Origin: Afipia clevelandensis ATCC 49720
GTDB taxonomy: Bacteria; Pseudomonadota; Alphaproteobacteria; Rhizobiales; Xanthobacteraceae
DNA: 64,000 nucleotides
Assembly (NCBI RefSeq): GCF_000336555.1
Contig: NZ_KB375281.1
Coordinates: 2,553,954 to 2,617,953 of the forward strand
Direction: 5' to 3'
Shown in pieces: positions 8,319 to 18,417 of this stretch (position 1 is its first letter; each line of letters begins with the position of its first letter). Made by a program: the position numbers and the translations under genes. The notes below the pieces were generated by a model that made no database searches, was not told where the DNA came from, and saw only the letters and a program-made list of their open reading frames with translations.

Positions 8319-9971
8319 TTGTCGAACGTGACAAGCGCGCGTCTCGCCGAACCCGTCGTCTCCGCGCTCGCCGTTTTCACGGCGGCGCTTGTGGCGCTGC
8401 CGGTGCTGGCGATTGTTGTGATCGCCGCGCAGCCGGTGCCCGATCTGTGGCCGCATCTGATCGACTATGTGCTGCCGCACGCCCTGCGCGACACCGCAGC
8501 ATTGCTGTTCGGCGTCGGCGCGCTCGCCCTGCTTGCTGGTGCAGGCACCGCGTGGCTGGTGTCGGCGCATGATTTTCCGGGACGCGGCCTTCTGCTCTGG
8601 CTGCTGCCGCTGCCGCTCGCGATCCCGACCTACATCGCCGCCTATGTCTATGTCGACCTGTTCGAGCCGCTCGGTCTCGTCCATCGCACGCTCTCGCTGT
8701 GGCTTGCGCCGCGCGACGCACTGGCGCTGCTGCCGAACCTGCGGTCGCTGCCCGGCGCGATCCTGATCATCGGCATCGTGCTTTATCCCTATGTCTACCT
8801 GTCGGCGCGCGCGACGTTTCAGTTGCAAAGCGCGGAATTCGCGGAAGCCGCGCGCACCCTCGGCGCGAACCGCTGGAGCATCTTCCGCCGCATCTCGCTG
8901 CCGATGGCGCGGCCCGCACTCGCGGTGGGCCTCGCGCTGGTGGCTCTGGAAACGCTGAACGACATCGGCGCCAGTGAATATCTCGGCGTGCGCACCCTCA
9001 CGGTGTCGATCTTCACCACCTGGCTCAATCGCGGCAGCCTCGCAGGCGCCGCGCAACTCTCCTGTCTCGTGCTCGCCATCGTCGGCGGACTGATCGCGCT
9101 GGAGCGCTATGGCCGCCGCAATGCCGTCACCGAATTCTCGTCCGAAAGTCCGCGGCTCACGCCACGCACACCCTTCACCGGAATCAGGGGCTGGCTGGCC
9201 TTTGCCGGGTGTGCTGTGCCTGTGTTGCTCGGCTTCATCGTGCCGCTGCTGTTCCTGATTCAGCAGAGCGTCCATCGCGCGTCCATCACGATGGATGCGG
9301 CGGTCTGGCGCGATGCGTTCAATTCGGTGATGTTCGCCGCGCTGGCCACACTGGCGGCGCTGATTCTCGGGCTCGCGACGATCCTCGCCACGCGCTGGCG
9401 TCCCGGTTCATGGCGCGCTGTGGCGTCCAACATCGCGCAGACCGGCTACGCGCTGCCGGGCCTCGTGCTGGCGCTCGGCCTGCTGACGCCGGTGCTTGCC
9501 ATCGATAACGCGCTGAACACAGTCGCGGCATGGCTCGGCTGGGCGCTGCCCGGCCTTGTGCTGATGGGATCGGGCGCGGCTGTGGTCACCGCCTATGTGA
9601 TCCGCTTTCTCGCGGTGCCCACCGGATTTTTGCGCGCGGGCTTCGAGCGCATTCCGTTCGACTATGACGACAGCGCACGCAGCGCGGGCGCCGGACAGAT
9701 CACCGCGATGCGGCGGATTCACCTGCCGCTGCTGCGTCCGGCGCTGCTCGGCGCGGCGATTGTGGTATTCGTCGACTGCCTGAAGGAATTGCCGGCAACG
9801 CTGCTGCTTCGCCCGTTGAATGTCGAGACGCTGGCGACCTCGATCTATCAATATGCCAGCCGCGGCAGCTTCGAGGACGGATCGCTCGCCGCGCTCCTGA
9901 TCGTGGCCGCGAGCATCGGGCCGGTGGCATGGCTGACGCGGTTCTCCGACATGCCGAAGGGGCCGGTCTAG
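8319..9971 (+). CDS. fbpB: Ferric iron ABC transporter, fused permease
   Basis: Inner-membrane permease of about 550 residues built from two homologous six-helix halves, as usual for FbpB/SfuB. Each half has an EAA-type coupling loop: EAARTLGANRWSIFRRISLP in the first, DDSARSAGAGQITAMRRIHLP in the second. The gene follows fbpA by 19 bp and is likely cotranscribed. The start is uncertain: TTG 8319 or GTG 8328, neither with a clear ribosome site, so coupling to fbpA translation is possible. The 3' end overlaps the convergent PerM-family gene by four bases. The missing FbpC ATPase is not in this window. Confidence 0.9.
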   Translation: MSNVTSARLAEPVVSALAVFTAALVALPVLAIVVIAAQPVPDLWPHLIDYVLPHALRDTAALLFGVGALALLAGAGTAWLVSAHDFPGRGLLLWLLPLPLAIPTYIAAYVYVDLFEPLGLVHRTLSLWLAPRDALALLPNLRSLPGAILIIGIVLYPYVYLSARATFQLQSAEFAEAARTLGANRWSIFRRISLPMARPALAVGLALVALETLNDIGASEYLGVRTLTVSIFTTWLNRGSLAGAAQLSCLVLAIVGGLIALERYGRRNAVTEFSSESPRLTPRTPFTGIRGWLAFAGCAVPVLLGFIVPLLFLIQQSVHRASITMDAAVWRDAFNSVMFAALATLAALILGLATILATRWRPGSWRAVASNIAQTGYALPGLVLALGLLTPVLAIDNALNTVAAWLGWALPGLVLMGSGAAVVTAYVIRFLAVPTGFLRAGFERIPFDYDDSARSAGAGQITAMRRIHLPLLRPALLGAAIVVFVDCLKELPATLLLRPLNVETLATSIYQYASRGSFEDGSLAALLIVAASIGPVAWLTRFSDMPKGPV

Positions 9972-11044
9972 GCGCTCTGCTCCCTGATTTCGGCACGATC
10001 CTCTTTTCGGGAGATCGAGAAAATATCCCACACCGCGATGAACATGGCGGCGATCACCGGACCGATGACAAAGCCGTTCAGCCCGAAAGCCTCGATGCCG
10101 CCCAGCGTCGAGATCAGCACCACATAATCCGGCAGCTTGGTGTCCTTGCCCACCAGCATCGGGCGCAGCACGTTGTCGACAAGGCCGATCACCAGAAAGC
10201 CGTAAGCGATCAGGATCCCGCCATGGATGAACGAGCCCGTGGCCATCAGGTACAGCGCGACCGGCATCCACACCAGCCCGGCGCCGACCGCCGGCAACAG
10301 TGACAGGAAGGCCATCAGCACCGCCCACAGCAGGGGCGCGTTGATGCCCAGAATCCAGAAGATCACGCCGCCCAATGCGCCCTGCGCCATCGCAACCAGA
10401 ATGCTGCCCTTCACAGTGGCGCGGATGACGACGGTGAATTTCTCCAGCAGCGCGTCGCGCAGTTCCGCGCGCAGCGGAATGGCGTTCTTGATCTGCTGCG
10501 ACAGTGCGCTTCCGTCCCGGAACAGGAAGAACAGCAGATAAAGCATGATGGCGGCGTTGACGATAAATTCGAACGTGCTCTGGCCGATGTTCAGGGCCTG
10601 CGTCGCGATCTGCTGGCTGCCCTTGAGCAACGCGGCGGAGAGCTTCGCCTGCATGCCGCCGAGGCTGGCGACGCCGAAGCTGTCGAGCAGGCTGGTCACC
10701 CATTGCGGCAGGGCGTTAAGAATCTGCTGGAACAGTTTGACGAAATCGAGTTCGCCGGACTGCACCTTTGCGAACACCGCCGCCGCCTGCTGGGTCAGCG
10801 ACGCGGCAATCAGCGTCAGCGGCAGGATCACGATCATCACCACGAGCACGACCATCGTCAGCGACGCGAGCGTGGGCCGCTGCGGAATTCGCCGCAGCAG
10901 GCGCCGGTACAGCGGTGCGAACATGATGGCGATCACCACACCCCACAGGATCGCACCGTAGAACGAGGTGAGTATCCAGCCGAAGGCCAGCGAGACCACG
11001 ACGATGAGGATCAGAAAGGCCCTGTCTTCGATGCTACCGCGCAT
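9968..11044 (-). CDS. AI-2E/PerM-family membrane transporter
   Basis: Polytopic inner-membrane protein of 358 residues in the AI-2E transporter (formerly UPF0118, YdiK/PerM/TqsA) family. It starts with two close hydrophobic helices (AFLILIVVVSLAFGWILTSF, then VVIAIMFAPLYRRLLRRIPQR). A long middle region contains QQILNALPQWVTSLLDSFG, and the conserved C-terminal block includes FWILGINAPLLWAVLMAFLSLLPAVGAGLVWMPVALY. ATG 11044 is chosen because AAAGGAC lies seven bases upstream; the longer frame to 11104 has no such site. Members export quorum signals, ions or unknown solutes, so the substrate here is open. Confidence 0.9.
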   Translation of the reverse strand: MRGSIEDRAFLILIVVVSLAFGWILTSFYGAILWGVVIAIMFAPLYRRLLRRIPQRPTLASLTMVVLVVMIVILPLTLIAASLTQQAAAVFAKVQSGELDFVKLFQQILNALPQWVTSLLDSFGVASLGGMQAKLSAALLKGSQQIATQALNIGQSTFEFIVNAAIMLYLLFFLFRDGSALSQQIKNAIPLRAELRDALLEKFTVVIRATVKGSILVAMAQGALGGVIFWILGINAPLLWAVLMAFLSLLPAVGAGLVWMPVALYLMATGSFIHGGILIAYGFLVIGLVDNVLRPMLVGKDTKLPDYVVLISTLGGIEAFGLNGFVIGPVIAAMFIAVWDIFSISRKEDRAEIREQSA

Positions 11045-11180
11045 GCGATTGTCCTTTGCAGTTAAGCGCGCCGCCGAAAAAACGCCGTAACGACGTCGCA
11101 GCATCGAAAGGGCTTCGGATATACCGTCAGGCCTAGCATATTTTATTCTTAACTTGCTGTGCTTGGACCTGCCGCAACCG

Positions 11181-11186
11181 TATAAT
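11181..11186 (+). promoter_or_regulatory. Consensus TATAAT overlapping the first start codon of an exported protein gene
   Basis: TATAAT overlaps the first possible ATG (11185). No well-spaced TTGACA-like -35 is present (TTGGAC is 12 bp upstream, TTGCTG 21 bp). If it is a real -10, transcription would begin near 11193 and translation from ATG 11194 or 11197 would be essentially leaderless. It could be chance. Confidence 0.25.
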
Positions 11187-11778
11187 GCGTGAGATGATGG
11201 AACTTCTGAGATATCGAATCGCCGTGAAGTGCGCCTTTGCTCTCGCCGTTGTAATGTCTATGGCCGCGTCTGCCGCACAGGCTCAGGTCGCACCCATCCG
11301 GTACTGGATCCCGGGCGGGCCTTTCGGGCTCGGCGGCGATACAACGACTTATTGGGACAACGCTCCGGACGAGGACGGTTTCCGCAAGGGCTTCTCGTTC
11401 AGCAGCTATAGCATACCGGCGAATTCATTTAACGTCCCGTTCAGCGCCGGCGCATTCACTGTCGGGAGCGGATTGTCGTCCGATGGCGCGCAATACGGCT
11501 ACAGTTTCAAGGGCATTGGCGACACGCCGGTGACACTCTTCGGAGGCGTCAGTTCGCTGCGAACGACACCGGACGTCTTTACATCGATTGTCACGCCCGG
11601 CCTGCAGCCGAGCGGCACGCTTGCCACCAGCGTCAACGCCGGGATCGAATTCAAGCCGACCTCCAACGTTACTCTGTCGCTGTCAGGCAGTTTCGTTCAG
11701 TCGAACCCGACCCTCGATACCGACTTGCGCGCGCAATCGCCTTTCGCGCACAATCCCGGCATCTTCGGCCAACGATAA
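11185..11778 (+). CDS. Exported protein of unknown function, possibly beta-rich
   Basis: I do not recognise this family. The product is up to 197 residues with a Sec signal peptide (hydrophobic CAFALAVVMSMAASAAQAQ, cleavage after AQA). The mature part opens with PIRYWIPGGPFGLGG and is rich in Gly, Ser, Thr, Phe and Tyr with alternating polar/hydrophobic stretches (FSFSSYSIPANSFNVPFSAG; VTLSLSGSFVQSN), suggesting beta strands in the periplasm or outer membrane. There are no Cys residues in the mature part. Starts at 11185, 11194 and 11197 are all possible. It stands alone, divergent from the PerM-family gene and convergent with scoB, so context gives no function. It is a real gene judging by the signal peptide and the sustained frame. 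Confidence 0.65.
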   Translation: MREMMELLRYRIAVKCAFALAVVMSMAASAAQAQVAPIRYWIPGGPFGLGGDTTTYWDNAPDEDGFRKGFSFSSYSIPANSFNVPFSAGAFTVGSGLSSDGAQYGYSFKGIGDTPVTLFGGVSSLRTTPDVFTSIVTPGLQPSGTLATSVNAGIEFKPTSNVTLSLSGSFVQSNPTLDTDLRAQSPFAHNPGIFGQR

Positions 11779-11789
11779 CGTCAGCTCGC

Positions 11790-12440
<651 letters not shown>

Positions 12441-12462
12441 GATGTTCTCCTATGACTGTCGG

Positions 12463-13164
12463 TTACGCGCGCTTGCGCAAGGTGCGCTGCTCGATCCGCT
12501 TCAGCGCCGGATCGACGGCGATGATGCGCTTTACGAAAATGCCCGGCGTGTGGATGTGATCGGGATCGATCTCTCCGGCCGGCACGAGATGTTCGACCTC
12601 GGCGATGGTGACCTTCGCCGCCGTCGCCATCATCGGGTTAAAGTTGCGCGCGGTCTTGCGGTACACGAGGTTGCCGGCGGTATCGCCCTTCCAGGCGTGA
12701 ACGATGGCGAGATCGGCAACAAGCCCCGTCTCCAGGATGTACTTCTCGCCGTTGAATTCCTTCACTTCCTTGCCCTCGGCAATCAGAGTGCCGACGCCGG
12801 TCTTGGTGTAGAAGCCGGGAATGCCGGCGCCGCCAGCGCGAATGCGCTCGGCCAGAGTGCCCTGCGGATTGAATTCGAGCTCGAGCTCGCCTGCGAGATA
12901 CTGCTGCGCGAACAGCTTGTTTTCGCCGACATAGGACGAGATCATCTTCTTGATCTGGCGGGTTTCCAGCAGGCGGCTGAGGCCGATGCCATCCACGCCC
13001 GCATTGTTGGACACCACCGTCAGGTTCTTGACGCCGCTGTCGCGCAGCGCATCGGACAGGGTTTCCGCGATACCGCAGAGGCCGAAACCGCCGGACATGA
13101 CCATCATGCCGTCTTTGACAACACCTTCGAGCGCGGACTTCGCGTCGGGATAAACCTTGTTCAT
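12463..13164 (-). CDS. scoA: 3-oxoacid (succinyl-CoA:acetoacetate) CoA-transferase subunit A
   Basis: Alpha subunit of the same CoA-transferase, 233 residues. It has the glycine-rich CoA-binding segment MVMSGGFGLCGIAETL near residue 22, GGAGIPGFYTKTGVGT in the middle, and the family C-terminal block EVEHLVPAGEIDPDHIHTPGIFVKRI. The start at 13164 has GGTTGCAT upstream and agrees with family length. It is the first gene of the scoAB pair; the 280 bp beyond it, before the AsmA gene, hold the divergent promoters. Confidence 0.96.
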   Translation of the reverse strand: MNKVYPDAKSALEGVVKDGMMVMSGGFGLCGIAETLSDALRDSGVKNLTVVSNNAGVDGIGLSRLLETRQIKKMISSYVGENKLFAQQYLAGELELEFNPQGTLAERIRAGGAGIPGFYTKTGVGTLIAEGKEVKEFNGEKYILETGLVADLAIVHAWKGDTAGNLVYRKTARNFNPMMATAAKVTIAEVEHLVPAGEIDPDHIHTPGIFVKRIIAVDPALKRIEQRTLRKRA

Positions 13165-13446
13165 GAGGATGCAACCTGATGGAGGAAAATGGCGGCGGGC
13201 CGCGTGGTCGGTGGATTATTAGGCGAAACCTTCAAGGGCCGTCAATCGCGCCGCGGGAACGGCTCGCGAGGGCTCGTCCGCGCTCCTTTTAAGTATCGCG
13301 ATGTCTGCAAATACCTCTGGTTTTCCGGTGGGTTCACTGGTTTTCGAGGCTCCGGCGGCCTTGAAAGCGTCAAGAAAAGCCATCAAGTTGCAGCATGCGC
13401 CGCACCGGGACGTTTGGCCCGTGCTTTCAGACCGCAAACCTGCCGG

Positions 13447-15588
13447 ATGAACTCATTGACGATGGCCCAAGGGATAAAGCGCCTCGGGATGCCGATTGCG
13501 GCATGCCTCGCTGCCGCGCTGCTCGGCCTGATCGCCATTTCCTGGATGATCGACCCGAACGCGGTGCGCCTTTCGGTCGAGAAGCAGATTCGCGCCGCCA
13601 CCGGCCTCGACCTGATGGTCAACGGCGATGTGCGGGTGTCGATCTTTCCCGGCAGCGCCATCACGCTGCATCAGGTCGGGCTGAAGGGCGCGGCCTCGCG
13701 CGGCAGCGGCATTGCCGACGAGCCTTTGACCGTCGGGGAGCTGACCGCGAACCTGCGGCTGATCCCGCTGCTGATGCGGCGCTATGAAATCGCCGACGTC
13801 AGCCTGCTGAATCCGCGGATCAACGTAAAGCGCGGTGCCGACGGTCGCAGCAACTGGTCGGCGATCATCGAGACGCTGGCGCGCACCATCAAGCCGGGCG
13901 TCGACAGTCCGGTGTCGTTCTCCGAAATCCGCATCAAGGACGGCACCCTCACCTATCAGAACAAGGCGCGCGGCATTGCCGAGACCGTGAGCGGCATTGA
14001 CCTCTCGCTGGCCTGGCCGTCGATCTCGCGCGCGTTCGCCGCCACCGGCCAGTTCAACTGGCGCGGCGAGGCGGTCGACGGCAGCCTCAACATCGCCGAC
14101 TTCATCGCCGCGCTGTCCGGCGAGCGGTCCGGCATCAAGGTCCGCATCACCAGCACGCCGCTGAAGTTCGCGTTCGACGGCGCCATCGCCAACCGCACCA
14201 GCCTCCTGATGGAAGGCACGCTCAGTGCCGACAGCCCGTCGCTGCGCAACGCCGCGCGCTGGGCGGGACAGGCCCCTCCCGGCAACAACGGGCTGGGCCG
14301 CTTCGCGCTGAAGGCCCGCACCAATGTAGTCGGCGAATCCATCGCGCTGACCAACGTCAACCTCGAACTCGACGGCAACACCGCCGAAGGCGTCATCACC
14401 TACAGCAACAGCGACCGCCAGACGATGCAGGCCACGCTTGCCGCCGATGCGCTCGACTTCACGCCTTATATCGACACGTTGCGACTTGTCGCCGGCAGTT
14501 CGCGGGAATGGAACAGACAACTGTTCGACCTGCGCGGGCTTTCCGCCACCGATCTCGACATGCGCCTGTCTGCGGCGAAGGTGACCATCGGCACGTCAAA
14601 GCTCGGCCGCACCGCGATCGGCGCGAACCTGCGCAATGGCACGCTGGCCCTGAGCATCGGCGAAGCGCAGATTTATGGCGGCATCCTGAAGGGATCGCTC
14701 GGCATCACGCGCGCCGATGCGGATGCAGACGTCAAGGCGCAATTCCAGTTCACCGATGTCGATCTGGCGAGTTGCGCCAGCGATCTGTTCGGGATCAGCC
14801 GGTTGAGCGGGCGCGGCAACCTGAACTTCGCGCTGGAAGCGAAAGGCGCAAGCCCCTTTACCCTCGCCCAATCGCTCGACGGCACAGCAACACTGACCGG
14901 CCATGACGGCGCGATCGGCGGCCTCAACATCGAACAGCTTCTCAAGCGGCTGGAGCGCCGCCCGTTGTCGGGTGCGGGTAATTTCCGCAGCGGCTCCACG
15001 GCATTCGACTCGCTGAATGTGGCGATCCGTTTCAATGACGGCGTCGCGACGGCGGAGGATGCGCGGATCGAAGGCCCGACCACACGCGTGCTGCTCACCG
15101 GCACGGCATCGGTGCCGTCGCGTGAATACGACCTGAAGGGCGTCGCCAGCCTGATCGCGGCCACCGATGCGCCGCCGGCATTCCAGTTGCCGTTCGTGGT
15201 GCAGGGCCCGTGGGACGATCCGCTGGTGTTTCCGGATTCGGATTCGCTGATCCGCCGCTCGCCGGCTTCCGCGCCGCTGCTGGATGCGATCAAGGACCGC
15301 AAGACCCGCGACGCCGTCAAGTCGGTGATCGAACGCTTTACCGGCGGCAAAAAACCGGCGGAACCGCCCGCCGCGCAGCCGCAGGCCGCCGCGCCATCGG
15401 CCAATCCTTCGCCTGTCGTTCTGCCGACGCCGGTGCTGCCGGCGCCGATCCCGCCGGCTGAGACACGGCCGTCCCCCTCTCCGTCTGCCGAGGCACCTCA
15501 ACCTCCGCCCGCTGCGACATCGACAGACGCCGCCACTCCAGCTTCTCCACCTGCCGCGACCGAGAGCCGTCAGGAAAAGGCAGACTAA
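13447..15588 (+). CDS. AsmA family protein
   Basis: Large AsmA-like envelope protein, about 713 residues, anchored by one N-terminal membrane helix (MPIAACLAAALLGLIAISWM) with the rest in the periplasm. Family members are repeating-beta-groove proteins linked to phospholipid or outer-membrane homeostasis. The start block DPNAVRLSVEKQIRAATGLDL with INGDV-like MVNGDVRVSIFPG is diagnostic, as is the C-terminal GLNIEQLLKRLERRPLSG region. The last 100 residues are Pro/Ala/Ser-rich and probably disordered. ATG 13447 is preferred to upstream in-frame codons because the helix then sits at the N-terminus; ATG 13462 is also possible. Its stop overlaps the convergent potI stop. Confidence 0.9.
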   Translation: MNSLTMAQGIKRLGMPIAACLAAALLGLIAISWMIDPNAVRLSVEKQIRAATGLDLMVNGDVRVSIFPGSAITLHQVGLKGAASRGSGIADEPLTVGELTANLRLIPLLMRRYEIADVSLLNPRINVKRGADGRSNWSAIIETLARTIKPGVDSPVSFSEIRIKDGTLTYQNKARGIAETVSGIDLSLAWPSISRAFAATGQFNWRGEAVDGSLNIADFIAALSGERSGIKVRITSTPLKFAFDGAIANRTSLLMEGTLSADSPSLRNAARWAGQAPPGNNGLGRFALKARTNVVGESIALTNVNLELDGNTAEGVITYSNSDRQTMQATLAADALDFTPYIDTLRLVAGSSREWNRQLFDLRGLSATDLDMRLSAAKVTIGTSKLGRTAIGANLRNGTLALSIGEAQIYGGILKGSLGITRADADADVKAQFQFTDVDLASCASDLFGISRLSGRGNLNFALEAKGASPFTLAQSLDGTATLTGHDGAIGGLNIEQLLKRLERRPLSGAGNFRSGSTAFDSLNVAIRFNDGVATAEDARIEGPTTRVLLTGTASVPSREYDLKGVASLIAATDAPPAFQLPFVVQGPWDDPLVFPDSDSLIRRSPASAPLLDAIKDRKTRDAVKSVIERFTGGKKPAEPPAAQPQAAAPSANPSPVVLPTPVLPAPIPPAETRPSPSPSAEAPQPPPAATSTDAATPASPPAATESRQEKAD

Positions 15589-16406
15589 AGCGGCGCGGCG
15601 CTTTCGCCCTGATCGCGCGACAGTTTCGACGCCAGCGAGGCTGCAATAATCACCAGCGCCACCGCAGCCACCACCAGCGTGCAGATCGCGTTGATCTCCG
15701 GCTTCACCCCGAGCCGCACCTCCGAATAAATCCGGATCGGCAACGTCGCCGAGCCCGGCCCGGTGGTGAAACTCGCGATCACAAGATCGTCCAGCGACAG
15801 CGTAAAGGCGAGCATCCAGCCCGCCGCAATCGACGGCAGCATCAGCGGCAGCGTGACCGCGATGAACGCGCGCACCGGCGCGCATCCGAGATCCATTGCA
15901 GCTTCCTCGAGGCTGCGGTCGAGTGCGCCGAGCCGCGACTGCACAACCACCGTCACAAAGCACATGGTCAGCGTCGTGTGCGCGATGGTGACGGTCCAGA
16001 AGCCGCGTCCTGCGTCGATGGCGACGAACAGCAGCAGCAGCGACAGGCCGGTAATGACTTCGGGCATCACCAGCGGCGCATAAAGCATGCCGGAAAACAG
16101 CGTGCGGCCCCGGAATCGCTCGCCACGCGACAGCGCCAGCGCCGCCAGCGTGCCAAGCAGGGTGGCCGCCGTGGCCGAACAGAACGCCACCCGCAGGCTC
16201 ATCCACGTCGCCGACAGCATCGCCTCGTCGTTGAAGAACTCGGTGTACCAGCGCAGCGACCAGCCGCCCCACACCGTGACCAGACGTGAGGCGTTGAACG
16301 AATAGATCACGAGAATCGCAATCGGCAGATACAGGAACGCCAGTCCCAGCGCGACCGACGCCATGTTGAAGGCCGAAAAACGTGCGACGTTGCGCGCGGC
16401 CATCAC
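15585..16406 (-). CDS. potI: Polyamine-type ABC transporter permease PotI/PotC
   Basis: Inner-membrane permease of the spermidine/putrescine importer class, 273 residues with about six helices. The coupling loop EEAAMDLGCAPVRAFIAVTLP and the segment LSLDDLVIASFTTGPGSATLP are characteristic of PotC/PotI. The start overlaps the potH stop by four bases. Last gene of the glpD-potG-potH-potI run; its stop overlaps the AsmA stop on the other strand. The polyamine assignment is by family; relatives also carry other organic cations or sugar phosphates. Confidence 0.9.
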   Translation of the reverse strand: MMAARNVARFSAFNMASVALGLAFLYLPIAILVIYSFNASRLVTVWGGWSLRWYTEFFNDEAMLSATWMSLRVAFCSATAATLLGTLAALALSRGERFRGRTLFSGMLYAPLVMPEVITGLSLLLLFVAIDAGRGFWTVTIAHTTLTMCFVTVVVQSRLGALDRSLEEAAMDLGCAPVRAFIAVTLPLMLPSIAAGWMLAFTLSLDDLVIASFTTGPGSATLPIRIYSEVRLGVKPEINAICTLVVAAVALVIIAASLASKLSRDQGESAAPL

Positions 16407-17314
16407 CGCGCCTCCAGATGACGGCGCTGCAGCTTTTCATAGACCAGCAGCGGGATCAGCAGCACGGCGAGCAGCACGATGGCGATGGCGGACGCCACCG
16501 GCCAGTCCTTGTTGGTGAAGAACTCGAGCCACAGCGTCTGGCCGATCATCATGCGGTCCGATCCTGCCAGGAGATCGGGAATGACGAATTCGCCGACGAT
16601 CGGAATGAAGCACAGCAGCAAACCCGCCCCGACACCCGGCAGCGACAGCGGGAACGTCACCAGCCAGAACGCTTTCAGCCGTGACGCACCAAGATCGGAC
16701 GCGGCTTCCAGCAAGGCTTCGTCCATCTTCGACAACGTGGCGTAGAGCGGCAGGATCATGAACGGGAAGTACGAATAGACGATGCCGAGATACATCGCAG
16801 AATCGGTCGAGAGCCACGCCATCGGCTTGCCGATGATGCCGAGCGCCAGCAGCACCTTGTTGAGCAGGCCGTCGTGCTGCAAAACATTGATCCAGGCATA
16901 GATGCGGATCAGGAACGAGGTCCAGAACGGCACGATCACCAGCATCATCGCGACCGGCTGCCAGCGCTGCGGCAGCCGCGCCATGCCATAGGCCACCGGA
17001 TAGCCGATCACCAGCAGGATCGCGGTGGAGGTCAACGCCACCACAAGGCTGCGGACATAGGACAGAACGTAGAGATCGTCCGACATCAACAGCCTGAAAT
17101 TGTCCGGCGACAGCGCACTGAGTGCCGCCGTAAATTTGTCCCAGCCTGCGGCGAGATCGAACACCGGCACATAGGGCGGCTGGGCGATGGCGGTCTGCGA
17201 CAGCGCGATCTTCAACACAAAGCCGAACGGCACGAGGAAGAACAGCACCATCCAGAGGTAAGGCGCGAGCGCGGCCAGCCGCGCCGGACGGGTGAAGATG
17301 CGCCGCCCGCTCAT
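16403..17314 (-). CDS. potH: Polyamine-type ABC transporter permease PotH/PotB
   Basis: Second permease of the importer, 303 residues. Features include a cytoplasmic N-terminal stretch, then APYLWMVLFFLVPFGFVLKIALS as the first helix, the coupling loop EAASDLGASRLKAFWLVTFPLS, and the family segment PIVGEFVIPDLLAGSDRMMIG typical of PotB/PotH. The start overlaps the potG stop by four bases and the 3' end overlaps potI by four, which points to translational coupling and equal expression of both permeases. Confidence 0.91.
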   Translation of the reverse strand: MSGRRIFTRPARLAALAPYLWMVLFFLVPFGFVLKIALSQTAIAQPPYVPVFDLAAGWDKFTAALSALSPDNFRLLMSDDLYVLSYVRSLVVALTSTAILLVIGYPVAYGMARLPQRWQPVAMMLVIVPFWTSFLIRIYAWINVLQHDGLLNKVLLALGIIGKPMAWLSTDSAMYLGIVYSYFPFMILPLYATLSKMDEALLEAASDLGASRLKAFWLVTFPLSLPGVGAGLLLCFIPIVGEFVIPDLLAGSDRMMIGQTLWLEFFTNKDWPVASAIAIVLLAVLLIPLLVYEKLQRRHLEAR

Positions 17315-18417
17315 CGGTCGAGCACCACGACATCTTCGGGCGCAAACGACACGTTGAGGCGCTGCCCGACGGAAAATTCATCGGCGGCAATGCGCGTGGC
17401 ATTGGCGAGCGCGATCCTGATGACCGCACCGGCGTCCAGCTTCACACCATAAATTGACGCGCTGCCGAGGAAGCCTAAGGAAATCAATTCACCCGTGAAC
17501 GTGTTCACTGCATCCGGAGCAACAGGCGCGGCTCGTGACAGGCGAATTTTTTCGGGACGGATCGCAGCGCAGACATTGGCAGTGTCAGACGCAGGCGCGT
17601 GCGATGCCACGATTGTTCCGGCGCTAGGCGTTGCGATGGCAAAATGCCCCGCCTGACGCGCGGCCACCTTTCCCTCGATCAGGTTGATGTCACCGACAAA
17701 GCCCGCGATCCAGCGCGAATTCGGCGCTTCATAAAGCTGGCGCGGCGGCGCGACCTGCACCAGACGCCCCTTGTCCATCACGCCGATCCGGTCCGCGACC
17801 GTCATCGCCTCCTCCTGATCGTGGGTGACGATGATGAAGGTCATCCCAAGGCGGCGCTGCACCTCCAGAAGTTCGGCCTGCGTGCTCTCGCGCAGCTTCT
17901 TGTCGAGCGCTGCGAGCGGCTCGTCCAGCAGCAGCATACGCGGACGGCGCGCCAGCGAACGCGCCAGCGCCACGCGCTGACGCTGACCGCCGGAGAGCTG
18001 ATCCGGGCGGCGCTTTTCCATTCCTTCAAGACGCACCAGCGCCACCATCTCGGCGACGCGCGCGGCAATCTCGTCCTTCGGCATCCCGGCGCGCTTGAGA
18101 CCGAACGCGATATTGCCTTCCACGGTCAGGTGCGGAAACAGCGCATAGTTCTGGAACATCATGTTGATGGGCCGCTGATGCGGCAACACCTGTGCGATGT
18201 CATGACCGTCGAGCGTGATCGCGCCCCGATCCGGCGTCTCGAATCCGGCCAGCATGCGCAGCAGCGTGGTCTTGCCGCAGCCACTCGGCCCCAGCAGCGC
18301 GAAAAACTCGCCGGGCGCGATATCGAGCGACAGGTCGTCGACTGCCGTGAAGCCGCCGAAGCGTTTCACCACCGACTCAATCCGCAACAGCGGTTTGTCC
18401 GCAGCAAGGCCCATCAT
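17311..18417 (-). CDS. potG: Polyamine-type ABC transporter ATP-binding protein PotG/PotA
   Basis: ATPase subunit, 368 residues. Walker A GPSGCGKTT is at 43-51, the signature LSGGQRQRVALARSLA and Walker B LLLDEPLAALD follow, with a C-terminal TOBE-like regulatory domain (about 240-368). Start: the first ATG of a double Met (MMGL) at 18417 overlaps the glpD stop as ATGA; the longer open frame upstream lies inside glpD and is rejected. No periplasmic binding protein gene is present in this operon. Confidence 0.92.
   Translation of the reverse strand: MMGLAADKPLLRIESVVKRFGGFTAVDDLSLDIAPGEFFALLGPSGCGKTTLLRMLAGFETPDRGAITLDGHDIAQVLPHQRPINMMFQNYALFPHLTVEGNIAFGLKRAGMPKDEIAARVAEMVALVRLEGMEKRRPDQLSGGQRQRVALARSLARRPRMLLLDEPLAALDKKLRESTQAELLEVQRRLGMTFIIVTHDQEEAMTVADRIGVMDKGRLVQVAPPRQLYEAPNSRWIAGFVGDINLIEGKVAARQAGHFAIATPSAGTIVASHAPASDTANVCAAIRPEKIRLSRAAPVAPDAVNTFTGELISLGFLGSASIYGVKLDAGAVIRIALANATRIAADEFSVGQRLNVSFAPEDVVVLDR

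Noticed and set aside
14596-16440. 614-residue minus-strand frame over AsmA and potI
   Set aside because: It runs out of frame through potI and antisense to AsmA, with Arg-rich low complexity; not a gene.
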